From positions 1 through 38,547 of the forward strand of contig JAICXS010000001.1 in the NCBI GenBank assembly GCA_025934615.1: DNA of 38,547 nucleotides, given 5' to 3'. Position numbers and translations under genes: made by a program. Each line of letters starts with the position of its first letter. Position 1 is the stretch's first letter. The notes beneath the pieces were generated by a model, which did no database searches, was not told the DNA's origin, and saw nothing but the letters and a program-made list of their open reading frames with translations. Below, piece by piece: positions 6,443 to 14,928 of the stretch. The stretch comes from Nitrospiraceae bacterium (GTDB taxonomy: Bacteria; Nitrospirota; Nitrospiria; Nitrospirales; Nitrospiraceae).

Positions 6443-6630
6443 CTGAGAGAGATACGTTCATCTTGTTGAGAAAATACATGAAATACGTGCAATGCATGCA
6501 GGGGAACACCTTTATTCCTCCTGTCAAGACCGACTATATTTTGACGAGATTTGGCTTTACAAAAAGGGAGCAAGCGATCCTGAACCGGATGGACGAAGCA
6601 ATCCAACAGGAAGTTGACAATAGTGTGTAG
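6439..6630 (+). CDS. Small helical protein before the portal gene, 63 residues
   Basis: Reads MTERDTFILLRKYMKYVQC and later ILTRFGFTKREQAILNRMDE. It is predicted helical and charged, with a helix-turn-helix-like spacing in the second half, but no clear family. AGGAGG at 6424-6429 favours the ATG at 6439 over the in-frame ATG at 6403. It could be a packaging accessory protein or a cassette carried with the gene before it. Confidence 0.5.
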   Translation: MTERDTFILLRKYMKYVQCMQGNTFIPPVKTDYILTRFGFTKREQAILNRMDEAIQQEVDNSV

Positions 6631-6672
6631 TTTGGGTAACATTCCTGAACTTTTGTTACGAAAAGGTAACGA

Positions 6673-8964
6673 ATGCAGGAAGACGACGGCTCTGAACCAG
6701 CCACCGACAGCGCCAATATCGCCCCTGAGACCCCGGACCATTCCGAGTTAATCGATCTCGCCAAAGAGCGCTTTCAGCTTGCCTACGACGCCCATAAAGA
6801 CGATTTCGAGGCCTGCCAACTCACGCAAGACTTCATTGCGGGTGATCAGTGGCCCGATAAGATCAAGCGTGAACGCGAGAGTTTTGATCGGCCCTGCCTG
6901 ACGCTCGACCATTTGACGCAGTACGTCCGGCACGTGATGAATACGGGCTTACTTCGCTATCGCGATATCCGCGTCATGGCGATGGATGGGCAGGCGAGTG
7001 AAGAAGCCAGTGAAATTATTGCTGGTATTATTCGGCAAATCGGCCAAAGCTCTACAGCTAAAGTGGCCTACGAAACGGCGCTCCGCCATGGCACCTCCGT
7101 CGGATTCGGCTATATCCGCGTCCAGGTCGTGCCGGTTCCTCGCACCAATCTCCAAGAGATTCATATCCTCAAGATCCGCGATCCTCGCATGGTGCTGATT
7201 GATCCGTTTGCCTTGTATCCGGATGGCCGCGACGCGCAATTCTGTTTCGTGCTCACGAAGCTCACCAAGAAAGAATTCGATCGGAAATATCCCGGCAAAG
7301 AAGACGCCATGAGCTGGCACATGATGAACGACAACACCGTGCTGCCCTGGACTGATAAAGAATCCATGGTGCTCGCGGAATATTACTACCAAACTCCGGA
7401 TGGCCTCTTCTTCGCAATCATGACGCCGAATTATGTGCTGGAAGAAGGCAAGCATCACGGCGACGCCATGCCGATCGTGCGCGTCGTCGGCGATGAATAC
7501 GAAGTGCGCGGCAAGGAACGGAAGCGCGGCATGATCAATCCATCCTCGATGGATGCGCAACGCGCCTATAACTACGCCTCGTCTGCCTTTATCGAGAACT
7601 GTGCGCTCGCGCCATTAGCCCCCTGGGTCGCGGCGGAAAAACAAGTCGAAGACCATATGGCTGAATGGAGTCAGGCTCATCGTGTGCCGCGTGCGGTCCT
7701 GCGCTATCGCCCGACGATGGAAGGCGGACAATTGCTGCCGCCTCCGCAACGCGCCGTCCCCGCCGGTATCCCCGAAGGCTGGCAAGGCATGATGGAAAAC
7801 ATGATCAATTCGACGCAAATGATCATGGGGCTCTCACAGCCGAATGTGCTCGGCACCGGCGGCATTCCCGTGCAATCGGGAGCAGGCATTGAAGCGCAGC
7901 AGGAGCCGGGCGATGTCAATACGCTCCATTTCATCGAACATTGGCATGGCGCGATTGAGCAGACGGGACGCGTGATCCTCGCCATGATTCCGTTTGTTTA
8001 TACCCAGCCGCAGATCCTCAAGATTGTCGGGGAAGATGGAGCGCTCGATACCGCCATCATCAATCCGCAGCAACAGCAAGCCGTGATGCAACAGGTGCAA
8101 CGCACGCAGATGGGGATGCAGAAAGTCACCTCCAAATCCTACAACCCGATGCTGGGCCGCTATGATGCCGCAATTTCGACAGGGCCGCCCAGTGCGACGA
8201 AGAAAAGTGCCGCCTCCAAAGGCATGCTCGCCCTCGTGCAAGTTGATCCGACGATCATGCAGAAATGCGGGGATATCGTCATTAAGAATCTCGATATTCC
8301 CGGGGCCGACGCCATCTCCAAACGTTATCGCGACTTCCTGCCGCCGGGCATTGCGGAGGATGATGACGCGCTCATTCGCCAACAGGCGATGCAACTGTCG
8401 CAGCAGAACAAAGAATTGCAATCCCAACTCCAAGAGGCGCAACAAATCATTCTCGGCGAACGCGAAAAGGCGCAGGCTGATATCCAGAAAGAGGTCTTGC
8501 GCCGGCAGACGGAACTCCAAAAGGCCGCACACGATAAGCAGAATGCGCTCCTCGATCAAAGCCTGTCGGATCAGCGCGATATTCAGATTGCCAGTATTAA
8601 GGCCCACGTCGAACTCGAAACGAATCTGCGTGACAACATCATGAAGCTCTTGACGGAACGCATGCGAGCCGAGAACCGGCTTGATGTGGAATCGGTCAAG
8701 ATGATGATGAAGATTGCGCAAATGCACGATCAGGCGGAACGCATGTCCGGCTATGCCGGGGTCCTGGATGGCCTGTCCGAGACGGTTGCTTCCCCGTCAT
8801 CGGCCCCCGTCAAGGCCACTCCGGCTCCTTCTCCTCCGGAGGAGAGTGCGCCCAAGAAGAAAAAACGGCGACGCGTCAGTATTCACCGCTCGGACGGCAG
8901 CCATTCCATTCTTGAACTGCATGATCAGGATGAAGACCCGCTGATGAGTGAGGCGACGGCATGA
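6673..8964 (+). CDS. P22-type portal protein
   Basis: A 763-residue portal, close in size to P22 gp1 (725 residues). The N-terminal part has the family signature FIAGDQWPD...RPCLTLDHL, IIAGIIRQI and YETALRHGTSVGFGYIRV (residues about 50-160). Residues about 560-690 form a long Gln/Glu-rich helical region (NKELQSQLQEAQQ) that fits the coiled-coil barrel reaching into the head in P22. The C-terminus has a Pro-rich and then a Lys/Arg stretch (KKKKRRR). It forms the dodecameric DNA channel at one capsid vertex, docking terminase and later the tail. A short SD (AAAGG) lies upstream. Confidence 0.92.
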   Translation: MQEDDGSEPATDSANIAPETPDHSELIDLAKERFQLAYDAHKDDFEACQLTQDFIAGDQWPDKIKRERESFDRPCLTLDHLTQYVRHVMNTGLLRYRDIRVMAMDGQASEEASEIIAGIIRQIGQSSTAKVAYETALRHGTSVGFGYIRVQVVPVPRTNLQEIHILKIRDPRMVLIDPFALYPDGRDAQFCFVLTKLTKKEFDRKYPGKEDAMSWHMMNDNTVLPWTDKESMVLAEYYYQTPDGLFFAIMTPNYVLEEGKHHGDAMPIVRVVGDEYEVRGKERKRGMINPSSMDAQRAYNYASSAFIENCALAPLAPWVAAEKQVEDHMAEWSQAHRVPRAVLRYRPTMEGGQLLPPPQRAVPAGIPEGWQGMMENMINSTQMIMGLSQPNVLGTGGIPVQSGAGIEAQQEPGDVNTLHFIEHWHGAIEQTGRVILAMIPFVYTQPQILKIVGEDGALDTAIINPQQQQAVMQQVQRTQMGMQKVTSKSYNPMLGRYDAAISTGPPSATKKSAASKGMLALVQVDPTIMQKCGDIVIKNLDIPGADAISKRYRDFLPPGIAEDDDALIRQQAMQLSQQNKELQSQLQEAQQIILGEREKAQADIQKEVLRRQTELQKAAHDKQNALLDQSLSDQRDIQIASIKAHVELETNLRDNIMKLLTERMRAENRLDVESVKMMMKIAQMHDQAERMSGYAGVLDGLSETVASPSSAPVKATPAPSPPEESAPKKKKRRRVSIHRSDGSHSILELHDQDEDPLMSEATA

Positions 8965-9317
8965 TGATGATCAATGGCCATGCCCGTGTCGCGCAGCTGG
9001 TGACGCAACGCGAGCTCGTGCTGAAGCTCTTTGCGAATGATATCGAGCCCACGCCGGGAGATCAGGCCAGCCGCTATCGGGAGCCGAGCAGCTATGCGGC
9101 CAAGACGCTCTCGCCGACCCACTGGCGGCCCACGCCGACGGGACTGAGCTATCCGGAGGTCGTCTTCACCTTCGGCGAATCAATCGGGGATGTGTACGGC
9201 GCAATACTGGTATTGAAGGCAACAGGCGAACTCCTCGGCGTACAACGCTTCGGCGATCGACCTATCACCATTGCCACTCCCTATCACAAGCTTCTGGTCA
9301 CTGTGCATTTACAGTAG
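8961..9317 (+). CDS. Phage structural protein, unknown family
   Basis: A 118-residue beta-rich protein (from MMMING) with the pattern ANDIEPTPGDQASRYREPS, SYAAKTLSPTHW and later YGAILVLKATGELLGVQRF. Proteins with this layout (LFxNDxxPxxxxxxxxYxE...GYAAKTL) occur next to head genes in many tailed phages without known function. It overlaps the portal stop by 4 bases. A capsid-decorating or minor head role is a guess from position. Confidence 0.6.
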   Translation: MMMINGHARVAQLVTQRELVLKLFANDIEPTPGDQASRYREPSSYAAKTLSPTHWRPTPTGLSYPEVVFTFGESIGDVYGAILVLKATGELLGVQRFGDRPITIATPYHKLLVTVHLQ

Positions 9318-9326
9318 GAGGAGACT

Positions 9327-9752
9327 ATGGCCGCTGGCAACTGGACCTTTCCGAATTCGGCACGCACGAATCTCTTAAACGGGACCTTTGACATCGATTC
9401 GGGCAGTTATAAATGCGCCCTCTTTCTCTCAACCTCCAACATCGGGGCCGGGAGTACGACGTATGCCGGTGTCACCAATGAGGTCGCCAACGCGAATGGC
9501 TATACGACCGGCGGGATTGCCGTCACCCTGACCCTGTCCGGCACGACGACCGTGACGGTCGATGAATCAGTCGATCCGGTCTGGACGGCCTCCGGCGGCT
9601 CCATTGTCGCGCGGTTTGCGGTCATTTACGAAGTCTCGGGGCAGGTCCTGTGTTATTGCCTCCTCGATAGCACGCCCGCTGATGTGACGACGACGAGCGG
9701 GAATACCTTGACCGTGGCCACGAATGTGTCCGGGGTTTTTACGCTGGCATGA
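9327..9752 (+). CDS. Beta-rich virion-type protein
   Basis: A 141-residue Thr/Ser/Gly-rich protein. Its central pattern YKCALFLSTSNIGAGSTTYAG, with a later VWTASGGSIVARFAVIYE and a C-terminal NVSGVFTLA, recurs in head-region proteins of many phages. It has no signal peptide, and AGGAGGAG lies just upstream of ATG 9327. It is likely a capsid-surface or minor structural protein. The high strand content fits decoration or trimeric fibre roles, but this is inference. Confidence 0.6.
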   Translation: MAAGNWTFPNSARTNLLNGTFDIDSGSYKCALFLSTSNIGAGSTTYAGVTNEVANANGYTTGGIAVTLTLSGTTTVTVDESVDPVWTASGGSIVARFAVIYEVSGQVLCYCLLDSTPADVTTTSGNTLTVATNVSGVFTLA

Positions 9753-9979
9753 GCTGGTGCCCCTGGTGTCAACCCGATGACGGCACCGAGAATCGCCTCT
9801 GTCGCACGTGTCTAATGCATGCATTTCACCAAGGAGAACCACATGATCTCACACCGATCGTTCCGCACCCCGTCGATCCTCCCCTGGTCTGTGAAGCTTG
9901 CGGCCAGTCTGTGCTGCCTCATCGCCCTCGCGGGAAGCGCAAAAGCCGATACGGAACTGAGCTGGGACCGCAGTGCTGA
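9749..9979 (+). CDS. Six-cysteine CxxC protein overlapping the next gene
   Basis: A 76-residue frame starting MSWCPWCQPDDGTENRLCRTC, with a third pair CEAC at about residues 48-51. Three CxxC pairs strongly suggest metal binding. The start overlaps the preceding stop (ATGA). The last 137 bases overlap the signal-peptide gene at 9843 in another frame, and the Arg/Lys/Pro-rich tail could be a by-product of that overlap. Probably real for the first half; uncertain beyond that. Confidence 0.5.
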   Translation: MSWCPWCQPDDGTENRLCRTCLMHAFHQGEPHDLTPIVPHPVDPPLVCEACGQSVLPHRPRGKRKSRYGTELGPQC

Positions 9980-10235
9980 CGCGTCGGTGATCGGCTATCG
10001 CGTCTATCTCTGTCTCACCGCAGGGTGCACCGCGACGAAGACGCAGACGCCCACGGCTTCGGTGAAACAGACGGCCACGGGAGTGTCCCCACGGTGGGGA
10101 CTCTTGGATGGCTATCAAGGGGCCGCCGTCGTCACGGCGATTGATACAAATGGCAACGAATCGGGGAGCAGCAATATGGTGGTCTTTACGACGCTTGCGC
10201 CTGCGGCCCCCACGAATCTCCAGATCAATCCATAG
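9843..10235 (+). CDS. Exported fibronectin type III-like protein
   Basis: A 130-residue protein with a Sec signal peptide (hydrophobic WSVKLAASLCCLIALAGSAKA, cleavage near residue 36), then one FnIII-like domain: LSWDRSADASVIGYRVY, a disulphide-sized CLTAGC loop, and YQGAAVVTAIDTNGNES before a Pro/Ala tail. AAGGAG lies 7 bases upstream of the ATG. FnIII domains on phage proteins often bind carbohydrate or cell surfaces. Between portal and scaffold genes a secreted product is unexpected, so it may be a moron changing the host surface. Confidence 0.65.
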   Translation: MISHRSFRTPSILPWSVKLAASLCCLIALAGSAKADTELSWDRSADASVIGYRVYLCLTAGCTATKTQTPTASVKQTATGVSPRWGLLDGYQGAAVVTAIDTNGNESGSSNMVVFTTLAPAAPTNLQINP

Positions 10236-10244
10236 TCGAGCATT

Positions 10245-10838
10245 ATGGCGGCACGCCTTTATCTGGTCCCCATCCGTGGAACGGGCACCAAAGCGGACCC
10301 CTTCGCCCCGAAGTATTTTACCGATGGGTCCCTGACGAGTGTCACGGCCTGGTCGGGCATGGACTACGGAAGCGAACGATGGATGCTGGTCGTCTCTGAT
10401 CTATCCTCCACCGATGACAGCTTTGTGGTGGCGCAGCCGGATGGATTCGGCCTTCCCACGGACTTGACGCAACCCTTGAACGCCGCGCAGGTCACGGCAG
10501 TGCACGCCAAACTCGAAGCGATCAATCTCCCGGCCCAGTGGCTCACGACCTCCTTGACCTGGCAATCGATGCTGCGCATCGTGCTCGGCATCTTTTCCTT
10601 CATGCAACGTTTCTCGGCATTGAACGGCAATACCAGCTTATTTCCCACGGGCATTTCCCTCAACACGACCATCAATCAGCTCTCCGCCTCGGTCAGGCAG
10701 AATCTCTCTCTCGCGGCGCAGGATCTTGGGCTCTCCACCGCCTCGATCACCGGGACGACGACCCTTCGGGCGGCCCTGAAGGATCTCGGGACGCAGCTGC
10801 AAGATCAGCCCTATCATCTCAATGGGTATAGTATCTAA
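10245..10838 (+). CDS. Unknown head-region protein
   Basis: A 197-residue protein starting MAARLYLVPIRGTGTKADPF. Residues 1-85 look beta-rich, and residues 100-190 are helical (SMLRIVLGIFSFMQRFSALNG, LSASVRQNLSLAAQDLGLST). There is no signal peptide. It overlaps the next gene by one base (TAATG). It sits among putative minor head proteins, so a structural or assembly role is likely, but no family is recognised. Confidence 0.6.
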   Translation: MAARLYLVPIRGTGTKADPFAPKYFTDGSLTSVTAWSGMDYGSERWMLVVSDLSSTDDSFVVAQPDGFGLPTDLTQPLNAAQVTAVHAKLEAINLPAQWLTTSLTWQSMLRIVLGIFSFMQRFSALNGNTSLFPTGISLNTTINQLSASVRQNLSLAAQDLGLSTASITGTTTLRAALKDLGTQLQDQPYHLNGYSI

Positions 10839-12121
10839 TGAGTATTCTGGCCAGTGACAATTTCAACCGAGCCAATGAGACGCCGCTGAGCGGGGGGGGG
10901 AATTGGACGACGCAAACAGGGAGCAATGCGTTTAATCTCTCCAGTAATGTCGCCGTCCCGTCAGTAGTCAATAATGATGATGTCTCTGTCTATACGGCCG
11001 GCACCTGGCCCAATGATCATTACAGTCAAGCGGATCTCACCGTTACCTCCACAGCGGGAGGGGATCAGGGGATTGGTCTGGTGGTGAGAGCCTCTGCGGC
11101 GGCGGTGACGCACTATCGTGCGGTGGCAGATCATGCGGCGTCAGGGAATATCTCGATCGATAAAGCCGTGGCTGGGGTCTATACCACTCTCTCATCGGGC
11201 ACCTCATCCTGGACGAATGGGGCTACCTGGGAACTGGATGTCCAGGGTACGACCCTCACGTTTAAGCGAGCCGGTACGACCATCCTCAGCACGACGAATG
11301 CCTCCATTGCGAGCGGGAAGCCCGGCATTATGTTATCGAGCAATGTCACGTCGGCTTCTGTGGATAATTGGGCAGGGGGGGATTTCTCATCCAGCAATAT
11401 CGTCACCCCCGGCACGGCAGCCCTCTCGCTGACGCCCTTCCCTCCTACCGTCACGGCTACCGCTAATCAAACGGTCACGCCCGGCACGGCTTCGCTGATC
11501 CTGACCCCGCAGACGCCCTCCATCATTGTGGGAGAGATCGTCACGCCCGGCACCGCCAATCTGACCCTCACGCCTCATGCCCCGACCATCACGGCCACGG
11601 CCAATCAGGTCGTCACCCCCGGCACGGCAGCCCTCTCGCTGACGCCCTTCCCTCCGACAGTCTCCGCGTCGAATGATCAGACCGTCACGCCGGGGACGGC
11701 GGCCCTGGTGCTCACCCCATACCCTCCCACGGTGACGGTGAGCGGCAGCCAGGTGGTGACGCCCGGACCCGCCGCGTTGATCTTGACGGCCTATCCTCCT
11801 GACGTGCGGAATACGACGCCGCGTCTGCATGTCACGCCGGGCATCCTGCATCACCCCACGTTCGTGGTGCGCCAGGAGGTGACGTTTCATCTCACGATGA
11901 GGGGCACCATCACGGCCCGGCTCATCGTTGATCGTCCGCCTCCGCCGCCCGTGCGATCCGCGCGTCCCACGGCTCCCGGGCGTGCGCGTCGCTCCACTGA
12001 GAAGACCCTGCAACAGGCGCAACTGGCCGCCGTGCGCGAAGCCGAGCAGGTCGCCAGACGCCAGGCCCTCGAAGAGGAAGAACTATCTTATGCGCTCGCC
12101 TTATTGCTGAGCGACGATTAG
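10838..12121 (+). CDS. Lectin-like protein with VTPGTA tandem repeats
   Basis: A 427-residue protein. Residues about 1-180 (DNFNRANETPLSG...NWTTQ, then GIGLVVRASAAAVTHYRAV, VDNWAGGDF) look like a concanavalin/LamG-type jelly-roll domain. Residues about 188-335 are six repeats of 22-25 residues, each starting VTPG(T/P)A and containing LTP-x-x-P. The C-terminal 90 residues are Pro-rich, then a Gln/Glu-rich helix. The repeats are probably extended spacers that project the lectin domain. It may be a head fibre or decoration protein that binds host or matrix glycans (inference). Confidence 0.65.
   Translation: MSILASDNFNRANETPLSGGGNWTTQTGSNAFNLSSNVAVPSVVNNDDVSVYTAGTWPNDHYSQADLTVTSTAGGDQGIGLVVRASAAAVTHYRAVADHAASGNISIDKAVAGVYTTLSSGTSSWTNGATWELDVQGTTLTFKRAGTTILSTTNASIASGKPGIMLSSNVTSASVDNWAGGDFSSSNIVTPGTAALSLTPFPPTVTATANQTVTPGTASLILTPQTPSIIVGEIVTPGTANLTLTPHAPTITATANQVVTPGTAALSLTPFPPTVSASNDQTVTPGTAALVLTPYPPTVTVSGSQVVTPGPAALILTAYPPDVRNTTPRLHVTPGILHHPTFVVRQEVTFHLTMRGTITARLIVDRPPPPPVRSARPTAPGRARRSTEKTLQQAQLAAVREAEQVARRQALEEEELSYALALLLSDD
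11402..11815 (+). repeat. Six degenerate tandem repeats, about 65-75 bp each
   Basis: The repeats encode VTPGTAALSLTPFPP-type units. The 44-base block at 11402-11445 is identical to 11613-11656, so unit 1 and unit 4 have been copied recently or kept alike by recombination. Confidence 0.85.
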
Positions 12122-12129
12122 GAGGATCT

Positions 12130-13053
12130 ATGCTAACGGATATGACGACCCCGACCGCGACCGATTCTACAACCGAGACCGAGTCCACGACCGAGACGAC
12201 GAGTGCTCCCCCAAGTCAGACGGCAGAGCAGCGGGAATCCCCGACGGAGACGCCTGCTGCCGAGCAGTCGGACGGCGGCAAGAAACCGCTCAAGGTGCCG
12301 GAGAGCCTCAAGCCGAAGCCGACCGCGGTAGGGAAAGAACCGCCCTGGGTCTCCAGTCGGCTCTCGCATTATGCCGCTGAGCGCAAAGAGCATCTGGCTC
12401 GCATTGCGGAACTGGAAGCCGCCCAGAATAGGCAGCAACCCTCATCGCCCTCACAGGATGCGCCGAAGGAAGAGGACTATGAGAATTACAAGGAGTTTCT
12501 GATTGCGGCAGCGAAATACGACTTGAAGAAAGAGCAGGCCGCGCAACAGAAGGCTGAGCAGGCGAAGCAGTATCAGGCCTATCAAGATGCCAAACGGAGC
12601 GAGTTCGAGACGCATGCCGCTCCCATTCTTGAGCAGGTTCCGGAATTCTGGGAAGCCATTACCGATCCCTCCCTGCCGATCACCGATGTCATGGCCGAGG
12701 CCGTGATGGAGCTTGGCGAGATGGCTCCCTATACGATGCTCTGGCTCGCCTCGCATCGACAAGAGGCGGCGAAGATGTACCGTCTGCCTCCGCGTGCCGC
12801 CACGGTGGCCATTGGCCGATTGGCCTTCCAGCTCGAACAGGAGTTGAAGGCCGAGGGGGGGCAGTCAGATGTCTCGACCCTCCCGTCCACGCCGCAGCCG
12901 AAGCCGGTCCCACAGATCCGAGGAGGCTCGCCCGGCAATATGGATCAGAGTCCGAGCGATAAGGATGATACCCGCACCTGGATGCTCAAGGAGGCGGAAC
13001 GGATGCGGAAGAGAACCGGGAACCCCAATTTACGGGTTTATATGCCCAAATAA
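12130..13053 (+). CDS. Scaffolding protein
   Basis: A 307-residue, highly charged, mostly helical protein directly before the coat gene. The N-terminal 60 residues are a Thr/Glu/Ser-rich disordered tail, residues 75-165 are coiled-coil-like (AERKEHLARIAELEAAQN, KKEQAAQQKAEQAKQYQ), and the C-terminus is basic (KEAERMRKRTGNPNLRVYMPK is divided by its turn). A basic C-terminal helix-turn-helix binds coat protein in P22 gp8 (303 residues). It should organise coat subunits into procapsids and then leave. AGGAGG precedes ATG 12130. Confidence 0.75.
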   Translation: MLTDMTTPTATDSTTETESTTETTSAPPSQTAEQRESPTETPAAEQSDGGKKPLKVPESLKPKPTAVGKEPPWVSSRLSHYAAERKEHLARIAELEAAQNRQQPSSPSQDAPKEEDYENYKEFLIAAAKYDLKKEQAAQQKAEQAKQYQAYQDAKRSEFETHAAPILEQVPEFWEAITDPSLPITDVMAEAVMELGEMAPYTMLWLASHRQEAAKMYRLPPRAATVAIGRLAFQLEQELKAEGGQSDVSTLPSTPQPKPVPQIRGGSPGNMDQSPSDKDDTRTWMLKEAERMRKRTGNPNLRVYMPK

Positions 13054-13282
13054 GTCTTGACAGATTTACACGTATTTGGTAGAGAGCATGCAGCGTGTTC
13101 CTCCGCGTCAAAGAGGAACGGCGTCCCCTTCCGCCTCATCGAATGGTCGTAGGTCCCCGACGGACCGTGAACTCGTCGGCGTGTTCCCCTTCGTCGATAT
13201 CGAATGGCCTTAGGGTAGAGCGGCCTCCCCGTCAAGCTGGCCGAGGATATGAATCCTTTTCTACGTCTCCCTGAGGTCCATC
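13054..13282 (+). promoter_or_regulatory. Structured leader and possible promoter before the coat gene
   Basis: A 229-bp gap. TTGACA at 13057-13062 is followed 17 bp later by a poor -10 (TAGAGA, 13080-13085). Downstream are a perfect 7-bp-arm hairpin GTTCCTC/GAGGAAC (13097-13119, 9-base loop), a hairpin GGTCC/GGACC (13152-13166), and an imperfect repeat in which TCCCCTTC and ATCGAATGG recur with the same 14-base offset 61 bp apart (13124/13138 and 13185/13199). This could be a separate coat transcript with a processed or regulatory leader, or a small RNA. Confidence 0.55.
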
Positions 13283-14488
13283 ATGGCGAACGCCCTGTTA
13301 ACGCCCACGCAAGTCACGCGCAAATCGCTCCAAATCATTCACCAGAATCTGAATTTCGTCGGCAAGATCAACCGGCAATACGATAGCGCCTATGCGAAAG
13401 ATGGAGCCAAGATCGGCTCCAATCTGACCATCCGCAACCCGAACAAATACCTTTCAGCCGTCGGGGCCACGGTCACCCCGCAGGATACCGTGGAGCAATC
13501 GCAGATTATGACCGTCGCCACCCAGCGCAATGTGCCGATGCAGTTCATCAGTTCTGAGCTGACCCTCAGCATCGATGATTTTTCTGAACGGATCATTGAA
13601 CCCGCCATGAAGGTCCTCGCGGCAGGCGTGGAAAACGATGCCTTCCAAATGTTGCTCGATGTGTACTATCAGGTCGGCACGCCCGGCACCGCGCTCTCTG
13701 CGGCGGCCTCTGCGTTTAACGTGTGTCTGGATGCCAATGCGCGGTTGTTCAATTCATTGGCTCCTGCCAGTCCGCGATGCTTTCACTTTAACCCGCAGGA
13801 TGCGGTCGCCATCGTCAAGGACACGAAGGGGCTGTTCCAAAGCTCGACCGAGATTGCCTCGCAGTACCGAGAGGGCATCATGGGCGTCGCGGCAGGAGGC
13901 GAGTTCTACCAGAACACCATGATGCCGCGTATGACCACGGGCAACACCGTGACCAGCGTCACCGTCTCGGGTGCCGCGCAGACCGGCTCTTCCTTATTGG
14001 TCGGGGGCGTCGCCTCCACCAATACCTGGAAACATGGGCAGGTCTTTACGATTGCGGGCGTGAACGAAGTCCATCCGGAAACCAAAGTGGACACCGGACG
14101 CCTCCAGCAATTCGTGATCACGGCGGATACGACCAGTGCGGGGACGACCGTCACCCTGCCGATTGCACCGGCCATCACCGTCACGGGGGCCTACCAAACG
14201 GTCAGTGCCTCTCCCGCGAATAGTGCGGCCATCACCTTTGCCGGACCGGCCTCAACTAACTTCGGCATGGGCGTCGATTTCTACAAGAATGCCTTCGCCA
14301 TCGCGTTCGCGGATCTCGTGATGCCCAAGGGCGTCGATTTCGCGGCGCGGGAAGAGCAGGACGGGATTTCCCTCAGGGTGGCCCGTCAGTGGCAAGTCAC
14401 CACGGATAATTTCATCACCCGTGCGGACGTGCTCTACGGGTTCAAAACGATCAGGCCGGAATTCGCCTGTCGCATCGCGTCGAACTAA
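13283..14488 (+). CDS. P22-type major coat protein
   Basis: A 401-residue coat protein, slightly shorter than P22 gp5 (430). The N-terminal signature is MANALLTPTQVTRKSLQII, then NLNFVGKINRQYD, with FISSELTLSIDDFSERIIEPAM around residues 90-112, as in the P22_CoatProtein family. It has the HK97 fold by family. The middle (residues about 205-290, Thr/Val/Gly-rich) corresponds to the inserted I-domain position. It follows scaffold and has its own leader. It self-assembles with scaffold into the T=7-type shell. Confidence 0.93.
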   Translation: MANALLTPTQVTRKSLQIIHQNLNFVGKINRQYDSAYAKDGAKIGSNLTIRNPNKYLSAVGATVTPQDTVEQSQIMTVATQRNVPMQFISSELTLSIDDFSERIIEPAMKVLAAGVENDAFQMLLDVYYQVGTPGTALSAAASAFNVCLDANARLFNSLAPASPRCFHFNPQDAVAIVKDTKGLFQSSTEIASQYREGIMGVAAGGEFYQNTMMPRMTTGNTVTSVTVSGAAQTGSSLLVGGVASTNTWKHGQVFTIAGVNEVHPETKVDTGRLQQFVITADTTSAGTTVTLPIAPAITVTGAYQTVSASPANSAAITFAGPASTNFGMGVDFYKNAFAIAFADLVMPKGVDFAAREEQDGISLRVARQWQVTTDNFITRADVLYGFKTIRPEFACRIASN

Positions 14489-14500
14489 GCGGGATGAGAT

Positions 14501-14530
14501 CCGGGAGCTCCGAGGCTCCCGGACTCTTCA
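14501..14530 (+). terminator. Hairpin after the coat gene
   Basis: A perfect 8-bp stem CCGGGAGC/GCTCCCGG with a 6-base loop (14501-14522), followed by a short T-containing run (ACTCTTCATT). It lies 12 bases past the coat stop. The weak T tract suggests partial termination, which would lower expression of later genes relative to coat, or an RNA-stabilising hairpin. Confidence 0.65.
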
Positions 14531-14546
14531 TTATCCAGGAGGGGCG

Positions 14547-14735
14547 ATGGACTACACGTATAACTCCTCAAGGCCCTACGCCACCTTGATGCGCGGTCGC
14601 CCAGATGAACCGGACTCGCATCAGCATCTCGCGGTCTATTCCCGCGACGAATTTGTCAAATATCGTCACGCAGGCTGGATCACCTCAAAGGACTTCATGG
14701 CGCGCGTCGATCGCGCCCTTCGAAAGGACCCGTAA
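14547..14735 (+). CDS. Small protein between coat and adaptor, 62 residues
   Basis: Starts MDYTYNSSRPYATLMRG and has a C-terminal helical segment (DEFVKYRHAGWITSKDFMARV). A strong AGGAGG (14537-14542) precedes the ATG. It is followed without a gap by another small gene. Small proteins here are common in P22-like phages and may be head-completion or decoration proteins; no family is recognised. Confidence 0.55.
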   Translation: MDYTYNSSRPYATLMRGRPDEPDSHQHLAVYSRDEFVKYRHAGWITSKDFMARVDRALRKDP

Positions 14736-14915
14736 ATGGAGTTCGTCGAATTTCCGAAATGGTTGTATAAGGGAAATCGTCAGAACCCTGAGACGCTCCT
14801 GATCAATGATCAAAAGGCCCAAGACAAATCGGTCAAAAAAGGCTGGAAGACGGCGGATGAGTTCCACGTGGAACTCCCAGTCGAAGGCCGCGTTGAAATA
14901 CCAGTGAACGACTAA
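14736..14915 (+). CDS. Small charged protein, 59 residues
   Basis: Starts MEFVEFPKWLYKGNRQN and continues KAQDKSVKKGWKTADEF to EIPVND. The ATG follows the previous TAA directly, with GAAAGGA about 8 bases upstream. It has the look of the short phage family with an FPKWLY-type start and a KGW..A(D/E)EF end, found beside head genes; the function is unknown. Confidence 0.6.
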   Translation: MEFVEFPKWLYKGNRQNPETLLINDQKAQDKSVKKGWKTADEFHVELPVEGRVEIPVND

Positions 14916-14928
14916 GGACTGAGAAGTC

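Noticed and set aside
7834..8727. Long open frame on the minus strand inside the portal gene
   Set aside because: It mirrors codon bias of the portal gene, has no SD or recognisable motif, and lies wholly within a well-supported gene.
11402..11815. Possible CRISPR array
   Set aside because: Repeats are in frame, degenerate and part of a protein; there are no unique spacers of even length.
11387..12022. Minus-strand Gly/Arg-rich frame across the VTPGTA repeats
   Set aside because: Its repeats are just the complement of the plus-strand repeats; composition is unlike any folded protein.
13038..13235. Minus-strand frame in the coat leader
   Set aside because: No SD, and the region is better explained by hairpins and a repeat; kept only as non-coding.
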